Shown: positions 54,700-63,447, counted from the first letter of the stretch. The stretch is DNA of 64,000 bases from Gammaproteobacteria bacterium (GCA_016705365.1 JADIYI010000008.1:434001-498000); one strand, 5' to 3'. Notes: a model not told the origin generated them from the sequence alone. A program made the numbers and translations.

Positions 54700-54912
54700 T
54701 CAACCCATCACGAAGGCGACGAACTTGTTGCCATCCGGGTCGCGGAAATAGCCGCCATAGAAGCCCTCGCCACGCGGCCCCGGTGCGCCTTCGTCGGTGG
54801 CGCCCAGCGCGAGCGCCTTGGCGTGCAGCTTGTCCGCCATTTCGCGGGTACCGGCATTCAGCGCCACCATGGTGCCATTACCCGCGGCCGGCCATGGCGG
54901 CAGAGGCTTTGT
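54700..54912 (-). pseudogene. C-terminal remnant of a VOC (glyoxalase) family gene
   Basis: The last 68 codons match the end of a VOC protein: PAAGNGTMVALN, MADKLHAKALALGATDEGAPGPRGEGF and YFRDPDGNKFVAFVMG, including the typical metal-region and C-terminal residues. Full-length members have about 125-130 residues with an N-terminal half before this; here that half is missing. Homology stops near 54910, where the frame runs into the antisense of the M20 gene's leader and start. No good start codon lies at the edge. The gene was probably cut by the rearrangement that brought in the M20 gene. Confidence 0.72.
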
Positions 54913-54964
54913 CGACCGGCCTGAGTAGTGCACACTTGCGCGGCTCACATAAAGCCGGGAAACC

Positions 54965-56278
54965 ATGACGATGTCCAAACCACAGGCCTTGCTGCTCGGC
55001 GCAGCACTGGGCTCGCTGCTCGCGTTCAACACGCTCGCCGATGATCGGCAGGCCCGGATAATCGATGCTGCCGCTGCGGTGGATCCGCAGGTCATTGCCT
55101 GGCGTCGTGATCTGCACCAGCATCCGGAGCTATCGAACCGCGAAGTACGCACCGCGAAACTGGTGGCCGATCACCTGCGCGCGCTCGGTTTTGATGAAGT
55201 GCATACCGGCATCGCCCATACCGGCGTGGTGGGCATACTGAAGGGCGGCAAGCCGGGCGGTGTGGTGGCACTGCGCGCCGATATGGACGCGCTGCCGGTC
55301 GAGGAGCGCAACTCGCTGCCGTTTGCGTCGCAAGTGCGTGGGGAATACAACGGCCAGGATGTGGGCGTGATGCACGCCTGCGGTCACGATGCGCACACCG
55401 CGATCCTGATGGGCGTGGCGAGCGTGCTGGCGGGCATGCGTGAGGAGATCCCCGGCACGGTGAGCTTCATTTTCCAGCCGGCCGAGGAGGGCGCGCCCGA
55501 GGGCGAGGAGGGTGGAGCGAAGCTGATGCTCGCTGAGGGTGTGCTGAAAACAGCTGCGAATCCGAGCGCGATTTTCGGTCTGCATGTCTGGCCCGGGGAG
55601 GCCGGCGAGATACTGTACCGCCCACGCGGCGCGATGGCGGCCTCCGATGAGCTCAAGATCGTGGTGACCGGCAAGCAGACCCACGGCTCCTCGCCGTGGC
55701 GCGGCGTCGATCCGATCATCGTCGCCGCACAGATCATGACGGCGTTGCAGGCCATACCCAGCCGTCAGCTCGACATTACCAAGGCGCCTGCCGTGATCAC
55801 CATCGGCAGCATTCATGGCGGGGTGCGCGGCAACATCATTCCCGATACCGTGGAAATGGTCGGAACCATACGCAATTTCGATGATGGTGTGCGCAAGGAA
55901 TTGCTGATGCGCGTGGAGCGCACCGCAACCGCCATCGCCAGCGCGGCCGGCGCCGAGGCAACCGTGACCATCGATCCCTATTCCGGGGTGACCTGGAACG
56001 ATCCGGAGCTGACCGCGCGCATGCTGCCTTCGCTGCAGCGCGCCGCGGACAAGGTGACCGAGGGACCGATGGTGATGGGGGCGGAAGATTTTTCCTGGTA
56101 TCAGCAACAGATTCCCGGGCTGTTCGTGATGCTCGGTGTGAACCTGCCCGGGGTGAGCGCAGACCAGGCGGCGCCGAATCATTCGCCGCTGTTCGTGGTG
56201 AACGAATCCGCGCTGAAAACCGGTGTGCGCACCCTGTCGACGCTGGCGCTGGACTACCTGCAAACGCAACCGCAATGA
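54965..56278 (+). CDS. M20 family metallopeptidase/amidohydrolase, exported
   Basis: The 437-residue protein has a signal peptide (ALLLGAALGSLLAFNTLA) and an M20D amidohydrolase domain: DLHQHPELSNRE, HACGHDAHTAILMG (metal ligands), FIFQPAEEGAPEGEEGG, GLHVWPGEAG, TGKQTHGSSPWRGVDP and the C-terminal MGAEDFSWYQQQIPGLFVMLG. This is the IAA-amino acid or N-acyl amino acid hydrolase group; it would act in the periplasm, which is rarer than the cytosolic forms. ATGs at 54965 and 54971 are both possible. Its upstream region replaces the front of a VOC gene. Confidence 0.9.
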   Translation: MTMSKPQALLLGAALGSLLAFNTLADDRQARIIDAAAAVDPQVIAWRRDLHQHPELSNREVRTAKLVADHLRALGFDEVHTGIAHTGVVGILKGGKPGGVVALRADMDALPVEERNSLPFASQVRGEYNGQDVGVMHACGHDAHTAILMGVASVLAGMREEIPGTVSFIFQPAEEGAPEGEEGGAKLMLAEGVLKTAANPSAIFGLHVWPGEAGEILYRPRGAMAASDELKIVVTGKQTHGSSPWRGVDPIIVAAQIMTALQAIPSRQLDITKAPAVITIGSIHGGVRGNIIPDTVEMVGTIRNFDDGVRKELLMRVERTATAIASAAGAEATVTIDPYSGVTWNDPELTARMLPSLQRAADKVTEGPMVMGAEDFSWYQQQIPGLFVMLGVNLPGVSADQAAPNHSPLFVVNESALKTGVRTLSTLALDYLQTQPQ

Positions 56279-57172
56279 TCAGGGCGGCAGGCGGGCATCG
56301 ACGTAGCGCCTGATCGCGGCCCACGCGTCGCGTGCTTCCGGCACGGCCGCGTTCACCAGCCCGTGCCAGCCCTGGATCATCCCGGGCCACGGCTCGAGCG
56401 TCACTTCGACACCCGCCCGGCTGGCATTGGCGGCCAGTATTCGCGCGCCTTCGCCCATGGTGTCGAATTCTCCAACCTGCAGATAAAACGGTGGTAATCC
56501 GTGCAGGTCGGCGTGCGCGGGCGACAACGCCGGATCGTCCAGCGCCAGCTTGCCGGCGCTGTATTCGCGCGCGCGATTGCGCACCCAGGCCGGCGTAAGG
56601 AAGGGATCGCGTCCGACCATCACGCCGGGCACCGAGAGATCGAACCAGCCGGTGACGGATACGAAGCAGGCCGGCATCGGCAAGCCTTCGTCACGCGCAC
56701 GCAGCAGCATCCCGAGCGCCAGCGATCCACCGCAGGATTCGCCCAGCACGCAGATATCCGCGGCGCGCACACCACTTTCCAGCAGCGCCTTGTAGGCTCC
56801 GAAACAGTCATCGTGTGCCGCCGGGAATACATGTTCCGGTGCCAGCCGGTAATCGGGCATCACCACGCGCATGTCGAGTTCGCGTGCAATGATTTCACCG
56901 TAGAAGTGATAGACCGCCAGCGGACACGACACGAACGCACCACCGTGACAGTGGAATGCGAGCCGCGGGCTGTCGGCGTTGCGCGCATGCGTGTACCAGC
57001 CGGCCGCCACCGGGCCGAGCGCGCGGATTTCGACGTGCAGGTCCGCTGCGACCGGGTGTCCGTGGAAAGGCGCCATCATTGCGCGCACCGCGTTGAAATC
57101 CGCATTGCCATCGGCGAAATCAACCGGTACCGCCGCGAGTATCGCCTCGAGTTCGGCGGAACGCTGACTCAT
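56279..57172 (-). CDS. HSL-type alpha/beta hydrolase (esterase/lipase family IV)
   Basis: The 297-residue protein has the HSL marks: oxyanion HGGAF (76-80), RLAPEHVFPAAHDD and nucleophile motif GESCGG with Ser146 (the family usually shows GDSAGG), then VGEFDTM (acid Asp) and the C-terminal His in MIQGWHGL. It hydrolyses esters of acyl or aromatic acids; the substrate is unknown. The altered nucleophile elbow (Glu and Cys flanking Ser) is uncommon. It ends directly beside the M20 stop, the two stops forming the palindrome TGATCA. Confidence 0.88.
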   Translation of the reverse strand: MSQRSAELEAILAAVPVDFADGNADFNAVRAMMAPFHGHPVAADLHVEIRALGPVAAGWYTHARNADSPRLAFHCHGGAFVSCPLAVYHFYGEIIARELDMRVVMPDYRLAPEHVFPAAHDDCFGAYKALLESGVRAADICVLGESCGGSLALGMLLRARDEGLPMPACFVSVTGWFDLSVPGVMVGRDPFLTPAWVRNRAREYSAGKLALDDPALSPAHADLHGLPPFYLQVGEFDTMGEGARILAANASRAGVEVTLEPWPGMIQGWHGLVNAAVPEARDAWAAIRRYVDARLPP

Positions 57173-57206
57173 GCGCTACCCGCCGCGCGCGGCCTTACGT
57201 GATGAT

Positions 57207-58286
57207 TCATGACTCGAATTCCAGCGATTCGGGTTTCTGAGCATACCAGTCGACGCCATCGGCATCACGGGTACGGGTGATCATGCGCCGGCCAACCAGG
57301 CAATTGAGATGGGCCAGGGTTTCGCCGATCGCCATCGTCAACATCTCGTTACTGAATTCGCGGCGGAACATCACCCGCGAACAATCGACCGCACGACGCG
57401 GCTCATCGAGGTGTTCGAACAGATTGGCCAGCGCGCGCTCATGGGATTCGATGATCTGGGTGAGGCGTACATGCAGCCCGTAGAACGGCGCCTGGTGGGC
57501 GGGCAACACCAGCAGGTTGTCGGGCAGGCGTTCACGGATGCGAGCACTCGAGAGCAACCATTCGAGCAGCGGATCGCCGCCAGGCTCGGTCGGGAACAGG
57601 CTGACGTTGGGGGTGATACGCGGCAGCACCTGATCGCCGGCAATAAGGATTTTCAGCGCCGGACAATACAACGCGGCGTGCTCGGGTGAATGTCCGCAAC
57701 CGACCACGACCTGCCAATAGCGATCATTGATCTCGACGGTCTCGCCCTCGACCAGGCGGCGATAGCTCTCCGGCAGCGCCGATATATACCTGCCGAATCC
57801 GCCAAATCGCTCGCGATAGCTGTCGAGCGCAGCCTCGTCGTAGCCCGCCGCGCGGTAGAAACGGATCGCCACGTCGGGGGCCGGCCGGCCGGTATCTTCG
57901 ACGAGGGTGTGGCACATCAGGAATTCATCACGCGCCATCCACAGTTCACAATCGAAATGCCGGGTCAGCCAGCCCGCGAGTCCGACGTGATCGGGGTGCA
58001 TGTGGGTGCATATCACACGCTTGACCGGCCTGCCCTGCATAAAGCCACCGAAAAGTGACTCCCACAATTCGCGCGAAGCCGGCAGATCGAGACAGGTATC
58101 GACGATGGTCCAGCCATCGCCGTCCTCGAGCAACCACAGGTTGATGTGATCGAGCGACATCGGCATCGGAAAACGCAGCCACCACACGCCTTCCGCGACA
58201 CGGTAAGGCACCCCGGGTTCGGCCGCCGCCTGTGCACCCCACGGATACACCAGTCCACGCATCTTTTCGCTGGAAGCCAGAGCCAT
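57207..58286 (-). CDS. Metallo-beta-lactamase fold hydrolase
   Basis: The 359-residue protein has the MBL metal motif TH95MH97PD99H100 (HxHxDH), then GCGHSPEHAAL, LIAGDQVLPRITPN and the histidine near LLVLPAHQAPFYG, all typical of glyoxalase-II-like enzymes. Long C-terminal helices (SRVMFRREFSNEMLTMAIGETLAHLN) resemble winged-helix-like tails of MBL proteins found beside fatty acid or aromatic degradation genes. The ATG at 58286 has GGGAACAAG nearby. It is divergent from the deazaflavin nitroreductase gene, and a perfect inverted repeat lies between them. Confidence 0.86.
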   Translation of the reverse strand: MALASSEKMRGLVYPWGAQAAAEPGVPYRVAEGVWWLRFPMPMSLDHINLWLLEDGDGWTIVDTCLDLPASRELWESLFGGFMQGRPVKRVICTHMHPDHVGLAGWLTRHFDCELWMARDEFLMCHTLVEDTGRPAPDVAIRFYRAAGYDEAALDSYRERFGGFGRYISALPESYRRLVEGETVEINDRYWQVVVGCGHSPEHAALYCPALKILIAGDQVLPRITPNVSLFPTEPGGDPLLEWLLSSARIRERLPDNLLVLPAHQAPFYGLHVRLTQIIESHERALANLFEHLDEPRRAVDCSRVMFRREFSNEMLTMAIGETLAHLNCLVGRRMITRTRDADGVDWYAQKPESLEFES

Positions 58287-58319
58287 ATGCTTGTTCCCGG
58301 GTTGATTGGTGCCAGTTGC

Positions 58320-58379
58320 TTCGTGACAGTATACTTTCTTGCGGAAACGCAAAAGGTTATTGTCAGTTACTGTCACGAA
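58320..58379. repeat. Perfect 12-bp inverted repeat between divergent genes, with a shared -10
   Basis: TTCGTGACAGTA at 58320-58331 is repeated as TACTGTCACGAA at 58368-58379, 36 bases apart. Next to the left arm, AGTATACT (58329-58336) is itself a palindrome holding TATACT on both strands. Each arm also reads as a rough palindrome of its own (TGACAGT/ACTGTCA), so this may be two operator sites for one regulator controlling both genes. Confidence 0.55.
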
Positions 58380-58399
58380 TTACCCTGGGGATCGCGCTC

Positions 58400-58858
58400 A
58401 TGATCGAACCACGTATCTCGCCGCAGCTTCCGGACTGGATAAAAGAGCACCTGAAGAACTACCTCGCCAGCAATGGCGAGAACGGACATATGTGGGACGC
58501 AACTCTCGGCGGTGGCACCGGCATGGTCCCGACCCTGCTGCTCACGACCATCAGGCGCAAATCGGGTGTAGCGTTGACCTTGCCGTTGATCTACGGGCAG
58601 CGCGGAAACGCTTATGTGGTGATTGCCTCCAAGGGCGGCGCGCCAGCCCACCCGGCGTGGTACCTGAACCTGCAGGCCAATCCGGAGGTAGGCTTGCAGG
58701 TGAAGGCCGAGCGCTTCAATGCGCGCGCCCGCACCGCAACCGGTGCCGAGCGTGCCGCGTTGTGGCAGCAACTGGTGGAGATTTACCACCCCTACGGGAA
58801 ATACCAGGTCACGGCCGGTGCGCGCGAGATCCCGGTGGTGGTACTCGATCCAGTTTAA
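58400..58858 (+). CDS. Deazaflavin-dependent nitroreductase family protein (DUF385/Ddn type)
   Basis: The 152-residue protein matches the F420-dependent nitroreductase-like split-barrel family: HMWDATLGGGTGMVPTLLLTTIRRKSG, LIYGQRGNAYVVIASKGGAP, HPAWYLNLQANPEV and the ending REIPVVVLDPV. Whether it uses F420, FMN or another flavin is unclear, because gammaproteobacteria generally lack F420 synthesis; no cofo-type genes appear here. Similar proteins exist in marine gammaproteobacteria beside hydrocarbon or steroid degradation genes. The ATG at 58400 follows the long inverted repeat. It faces the MBL gene. Confidence 0.85.
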   Translation: MIEPRISPQLPDWIKEHLKNYLASNGENGHMWDATLGGGTGMVPTLLLTTIRRKSGVALTLPLIYGQRGNAYVVIASKGGAPAHPAWYLNLQANPEVGLQVKAERFNARARTATGAERAALWQQLVEIYHPYGKYQVTAGAREIPVVVLDPV

Positions 58859-58954
58859 TCCGGACAAATTCCCCCTCCACGCATCCCGCATTGCGCTTAT
58901 AATTCCTGCGCCAATCAGCTATTAACGTCTTTGTCCGAGCCAATAGCAGCAACA

Positions 58955-59473
58955 ATGAACATGAACCCGGCGGCCGACCCCTCAACTCCACCAGCCCCCC
59001 GAGGCGCTTGCGGCACGCTGTGCACGCTGCTCGTCGCGGCGCTGCTTCCGTTGCCGGCGCAGGCCTCCATATTCCAGGGCGAAGCACTTGATACCGCGGC
59101 CAACGTGTTGGCCTGGATCGTGCTGGTAGTGGTGCCCTTCGTGGTCCTCGCCCTTTTCTGGCTGGTGCACATACTGCCGGAAAAAATCGCCGAGAAGAGG
59201 CAGCATCCGCAGGCCGAAGCGATCCAGACTCTATGTCTGCTTTCCCTGTTTTTCGGCGGAATGCTGTGGCCGCTGGCCTGGCTGTGGGCCTATTCCAAAC
59301 CGGTGCTCTACAAAATGGCGTATGGCACCGACAAGCATGAATCGCATGTTCCCGACGCGCAATCTGCAGCGCCGGAGGAGCCTCAGCCAGACGAAATCGA
59401 CGCATTGCGCGCACAGATCGCGCGGCTCGAGGCGGAACTGGCGTCGCGCCACAACCCGGCAGGGCGGGTCTGA
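58955..59473 (+). CDS. DUF3302 membrane protein (YiaW-like)
   Basis: The 172-residue protein has an N-terminal signal/anchor region (TLCTLLVAALLPLPAQAS), two further helices (WIVLVVVPFVVLALFWLVHI and LSLFFGGMLWPLAWLWAYS) and a charged coiled-coil tail (DEIDALRAQIARLEAELASR). The SIFQGEALDTAAN and ILPEKIAEKRQHPQAEAI stretches mark DUF3302, as in YiaW. It starts an operon with an HlyD-type adaptor three bases on, the same pair as E. coli yiaW-yiaV. ATG at 58955 is used; a TTG at 58931 and ATG at 58961 are alternatives. Its function is unknown. Confidence 0.82.
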   Translation: MNMNPAADPSTPPAPRGACGTLCTLLVAALLPLPAQASIFQGEALDTAANVLAWIVLVVVPFVVLALFWLVHILPEKIAEKRQHPQAEAIQTLCLLSLFFGGMLWPLAWLWAYSKPVLYKMAYGTDKHESHVPDAQSAAPEEPQPDEIDALRAQIARLEAELASRHNPAGRV

Positions 59474-59476
59474 TCG

Positions 59477-60658
59477 ATGGAAATCCTGCTGCTTGGTATC
59501 TACGCCTTCTTCGTCTGGCTGATTTTTTTCAAATTCCGGCTGTTGCCGTGGAATATCATCAGCCAGGTGATTTCATTCACGATCCCGGTCGTGGGCCTGA
59601 CCGTGCTGATCCTGATTTTGAATATCGTGGCACCCTCTTCGGCCGATGTGCGGGTGATCAACTACGTGGTACCGATCAACCCGCGCGTGAATGGCCTGGT
59701 TACCGAGGTCCCGATCGAGCCGAACCGGCCGATCAGCAAGGGCGATGTGCTGTTCCGCCTTGATGCGACGCCATTCAAGCTGGCGGTGGAGTCGTTTGAA
59801 GCGCAGATCGTTCAACTGCAGGCGCAACTGATCACCGCACAAGCAAACCAGCTCTCGCTCGGTGAGCAATTGAAAGCCGCCGCCGGCAATCGCGATTCAA
59901 TCCGCTCCAGGCTGCTGCTCAGCCGCCAGCGCGCGCAACAGTTCAAGGAACTCGCCAGCGCCGGCGCGGGTAACCGTTTCGACCAGGAGCAGGCCCAGGC
60001 GGATGTCGCCAGTCTCGAGGCGGATCTGGCCGCCGCAAACGCGGCAGAACAACAGGTGCGCGCGAAACTCGCCGCGACCACGCCCGACGGGGAACTGGAT
60101 GAAGTCGCGAAGGTGAAAGCCCAGATCGCCAACGCGCAGGCACAACTTGCCAACGCCCGGTGGGAGTTGAGCCAGACCGAATATCGCGCGCCCGCCGATG
60201 GCACAGTGGTCTCGCTGGCACTGCGTCCGGGCGCGATGGCAGTTCAGTTTCCCGCGATGCCGGCCATGAGCTTCGTCGAGAACGAGCAGTGGATCATGGC
60301 CGTTTTCGCCCAGAACGAGGTGCGCAAGGTCAAACCCGGGCAGGAAGCCGAGATGGCGCTCGGCATGTGGCCCGGGCGGATCATCAAATGCCGCGTGGAC
60401 TCCATCATGTGGGCCACCGCGCAGGGCCAGTTGCCCATCGGCGCGGCGAGCAACAACAGCGGCATCGCCCCGATTCCCCCGGGCCACCTGGCTGTGCGTC
60501 TTCTGGTGGACGCAAAGGACAAGGGCTTGTTCCTTGCTTCCGGCTCGAAGGGCAATGGCGCGATTTATACCGACAGCGGTCACGCAATCCAAATCCTGCG
60601 CAAGGTGTTCATGCGTGTTGGTGCCAAGCTCGACTGGCTGATTCTGAAGCTGCATTGA
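59477..60658 (+). CDS. HlyD-family membrane fusion protein (YiaV-like)
   Basis: The 393-residue adaptor has two N-terminal helices (ILLLGIYAFFVWLIFFKF; ISFTIPVVGLTVLILILNIV), a lipoyl/beta-barrel region with INPRVNGLVTEVPIEPNRPI and KGDVLFRLD, a coiled-coil hairpin (about residues 105-215, rich in A, Q, L, E), a second lipoyl half YRAPADGTVVSL and a beta-barrel end. It links an inner-membrane partner to an outer-membrane channel. The upstream DUF3302 protein and downstream NodT-type lipoprotein make a tripartite set with no classical pump. Confidence 0.88.
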   Translation: MEILLLGIYAFFVWLIFFKFRLLPWNIISQVISFTIPVVGLTVLILILNIVAPSSADVRVINYVVPINPRVNGLVTEVPIEPNRPISKGDVLFRLDATPFKLAVESFEAQIVQLQAQLITAQANQLSLGEQLKAAAGNRDSIRSRLLLSRQRAQQFKELASAGAGNRFDQEQAQADVASLEADLAAANAAEQQVRAKLAATTPDGELDEVAKVKAQIANAQAQLANARWELSQTEYRAPADGTVVSLALRPGAMAVQFPAMPAMSFVENEQWIMAVFAQNEVRKVKPGQEAEMALGMWPGRIIKCRVDSIMWATAQGQLPIGAASNNSGIAPIPPGHLAVRLLVDAKDKGLFLASGSKGNGAIYTDSGHAIQILRKVFMRVGAKLDWLILKLH

Positions 60659-60660
60659 GC

Positions 60661-62145
60661 ATGCTCATGGATATGCCTCGACCTGCAGCAAGCAAGCACT
60701 CGCTTGCAATCCTGATCCAGCGCAAGCGTCGCTGGTGCGCGCTGCCATTGCTGGCCTGCGTGGTGGGGCTTGGCGCCTGCGCCGTCCTCGACCCCCCGAC
60801 CAGCCACGAAATCCAGGCCCAATCAACGCCGCTTGCAGCCATTGCCCCGGACGCGGACTGGCACGAGAAGGCCGTCGCAGGCACGGTCACGGACAATTGG
60901 CTGAGCTCGTTTGGCGATGCGCAGCTGGATGCGCTGGTTGGCGAGGCCATCGCACACAACCCGGACCTGCAAGTCGCCGCGGTATTGGTCGAACAGGCCC
61001 AGCAATACGTCATACAGGCGCAAGCGGCGCTGCTGCCGGGCATCAACATATTCGGTACCGGCGGTCTGAACATGGGCGGCGGGGATGTCAATTCGGCGCT
61101 GCAGGGCATCTCGCTCGGCGCTTCCTGGGAACCGGATCTGTGGGGTCGCTTGCGCTACGGACGCAACGCCACCCAGGCCACCTATGAATCGGCGGAGGCG
61201 GACCTGGAGTTCGGCCGCCAATCGCTGGCCGCCACGGTGGCCAAAAGCTGGTTCACGGCAACCGAAACCCTGTTGCAAACGGGTATTGCCCGGGAGACGA
61301 CACAGGTAGCCTCGGAGCTGGTGCGCCTGGCCGAAAAGCGCATGGAAGTTGGTCCCGGCAACGAACAGGAGGTGCTGCTGGCGCGAGCCAATCTGGGCAA
61401 TCTGCAGGACGCGGAACGGCAGCTGCAGTACGCACATACGCAGGCCGTGCGCGCTCTGGAACTGCTGCTCGGCCGCTACCCGGGAGCCGAGCTGCAGGCC
61501 CGCGCGGAGCTCGTTGCGCTCCCCGCCGATGTTCCCGCGGGTCTGCCGCTCGAGATGCTGGAGCGACGCCCGGACATGCTGGCCGCCGAGCGCCGGGTGG
61601 CAGCGGCCTTCAACCGCGTTGGCGAGGCCAAGGCGGCCCGCCTGCCGCGCATCATACTGAATGCGAACATTGCCGCGATCGACAGCAATGTCGTCGATCT
61701 GAAAAAGGACTTCGAGAACCCGATCGGCGGCGCCGGAGCCAAGTTGATCGCACCGATCTTTCAGGGGGGAGAGCTGAAGGCGCAGGTCGAGATCCGCACG
61801 CTCGAACAGAAACAGGCAGTCATCGAATACGCACGCCTCGCATTGCGTGCACTTGCCGACGTGGAAGGGGCGCTGGCGGCCGGTCATTCGCTTGCCGAGC
61901 GCGTGCCGTTACTGCAGGACAGTCTCGACTACAACCTGCGGGCGCTGGGAATGGTGCAGACCAGCGTGCGTGTCGGGCAGGCGGATCAACGCGCTGCCGG
62001 GCAACAACAACTCAGCGTCAACGCCGCTCGCCTCGCCTTGCTGCGGGTACAGGCCGAACAGCTGGCGCAGCGGGTGAATCTGCACCTCGCGCTGGGCGGG
62101 AACTTCACGATCCCGAGCACGGATGCAGACCTCGCGCTGAAATAG
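60661..62145 (+). CDS. Outer-membrane efflux lipoprotein (NodT/OprM type)
   Basis: The 494-residue protein is a TolC-like channel of the RND-associated lipoprotein class. The signal ends with a lipobox (LGAC), then two outer-membrane efflux (OEP) repeats, with WLSSFGDAQLDALVGEAIAHNPDLQVA, SWEPDLWGRLRYGRN (the NodT mark), LLERRPDMLAAERRVAAA and GAKLIAPIFQGGELKAQVE. ATG at 60661 is two bases after the adaptor stop. It should complete an export path across the periplasm with the HlyD and DUF3302 proteins; substrate unknown. Confidence 0.9.
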   Translation: MLMDMPRPAASKHSLAILIQRKRRWCALPLLACVVGLGACAVLDPPTSHEIQAQSTPLAAIAPDADWHEKAVAGTVTDNWLSSFGDAQLDALVGEAIAHNPDLQVAAVLVEQAQQYVIQAQAALLPGINIFGTGGLNMGGGDVNSALQGISLGASWEPDLWGRLRYGRNATQATYESAEADLEFGRQSLAATVAKSWFTATETLLQTGIARETTQVASELVRLAEKRMEVGPGNEQEVLLARANLGNLQDAERQLQYAHTQAVRALELLLGRYPGAELQARAELVALPADVPAGLPLEMLERRPDMLAAERRVAAAFNRVGEAKAARLPRIILNANIAAIDSNVVDLKKDFENPIGGAGAKLIAPIFQGGELKAQVEIRTLEQKQAVIEYARLALRALADVEGALAAGHSLAERVPLLQDSLDYNLRALGMVQTSVRVGQADQRAAGQQQLSVNAARLALLRVQAEQLAQRVNLHLALGGNFTIPSTDADLALK

Positions 62146-62160
62146 CCCCCGCTCTCTCAC

Positions 62161-63447
62161 TTAGAACCTGGCGTTGAGATCAATCTGGATAACATCCACC
62201 TGAGCGTCGTCGGGTTTGCTCCGACTTACCGCATCAGCCTCCGTGTTGAAATACGTCACGCCACCCGAAAAGTTCTTCAGGAACTCGTATTTCAGCTGCA
62301 GCTTGTGCCCGCTCGAACCGGTGAAACCGGCGGCGAAGTCGGAATCGGTAAAGCCACCGACCACCGCATTGTTCTGCACATCGCGGTAGTTGTAGTCGAT
62401 GGAGAAATCATCGATGTTGGTCCGTAGCCCCACCAGCCACGCGGTGTCCTGATCGCCGTCTTGGTAAACACCGAAGTCCTCGGCCTCGACATTCCGGATG
62501 TATTGCCCATACACCGAGAGAGGCAGCGGCAAGCCATTCACGTCAACCTGGCCGAACAACTCGTAAAGACCGAATTTGTCGGTAGTGTTACCGCTGGTGC
62601 GAAACGAGCTGGTGCTGCCGTACTTGTCGTTGCTGAACGAATTGACGCTGCCGCCCAGCATGATTCGCAGCTCTTCGCTGGCGTCGAAAGATGCACCGAT
62701 CTGCAGCGCGGTGAGGCTCAGGTCGTGCTGCCACTCGACACCTTCAGCATCGACATTGTCCTTGACGATGAAATATCCGGTGCTGCCAAACAGCGTGGTG
62801 GAACCGAATTTTCTCGAGTAACTCGCGGCAAAGCCTTCGGGGTTGATATCTGTGTCCCAGGCCATATCGGCGACAGCCACCCAGGGTTGCTTCATCTTGC
62901 CAGCGAAGCCCTTGAGACCGGGAACCGCGGCGGGGTGATAGTCAATATAAGCCAGATCCAGCCAGATGCTCTTCTTGTCAAAATAATTATCCAGATCCTG
63001 GTTGCTGGAGCGGCGATCCGTACTGTTGCCGCTCGCAACCTGTATACCTGCCTCGATTTCGGGGTTCACCTGCGTGAAGGCACCGAGACGTGCGCGGATG
63101 CGTTGTTGATCCTTGTCGCGCCCGGCGTCCTTGTTCTCGTCCTCGATGTTGACATAACCATGACGCACCCGCATATCGCCCTTGAGCCTGGTATTGGCTG
63201 CCCAGCCCGCCAACTCCTTGAATTCAAAAAAATCCTTCTCGCTGACCTGGGTCTTGGCGGCGAGCTTCTCCTCACTCGCTTCCCTGGCGAGGTCGGCGCT
63301 GAGTTCCGCATGCTGCGCCGCGGTAATCGCGCCGTTGGCCTTCAGCATGTCGAGCAGCTTGGCATCGACCGAACCGGCATTGACCGGCGCAATGGCTGCC
63401 AGCAGCAGAGCGCCGCACATACCTGCACCTGCTTTTGAAATACGCAT
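62161..63447 (-). CDS. Putative outer-membrane porin (Porin_5 type)
   Basis: The 428-residue protein has a signal peptide (GAGMCGALLLAAIAPVNA) and an N-terminal coiled coil (LLDMLKANGAITAAQHAELS, then EASEEKLAAKTQVSEKD), then a long beta-barrel with alternating aromatic strands (AWVAVADMAWDTDINPEGF-like, LQLKYEFLKNFSGGVTYF) and ends with the outer-membrane signature Phe (IDLNARF). This fits the putative porin family PF16930. The ATG at 63447 has AGGAG seven bases upstream; the open frame to 63495 is leader. A perfect palindrome lies in the leader. It is convergent with the NodT gene. Confidence 0.87.
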   Translation of the reverse strand: MRISKAGAGMCGALLLAAIAPVNAGSVDAKLLDMLKANGAITAAQHAELSADLAREASEEKLAAKTQVSEKDFFEFKELAGWAANTRLKGDMRVRHGYVNIEDENKDAGRDKDQQRIRARLGAFTQVNPEIEAGIQVASGNSTDRRSSNQDLDNYFDKKSIWLDLAYIDYHPAAVPGLKGFAGKMKQPWVAVADMAWDTDINPEGFAASYSRKFGSTTLFGSTGYFIVKDNVDAEGVEWQHDLSLTALQIGASFDASEELRIMLGGSVNSFSNDKYGSTSSFRTSGNTTDKFGLYELFGQVDVNGLPLPLSVYGQYIRNVEAEDFGVYQDGDQDTAWLVGLRTNIDDFSIDYNYRDVQNNAVVGGFTDSDFAAGFTGSSGHKLQLKYEFLKNFSGGVTYFNTEADAVSRSKPDDAQVDVIQIDLNARF

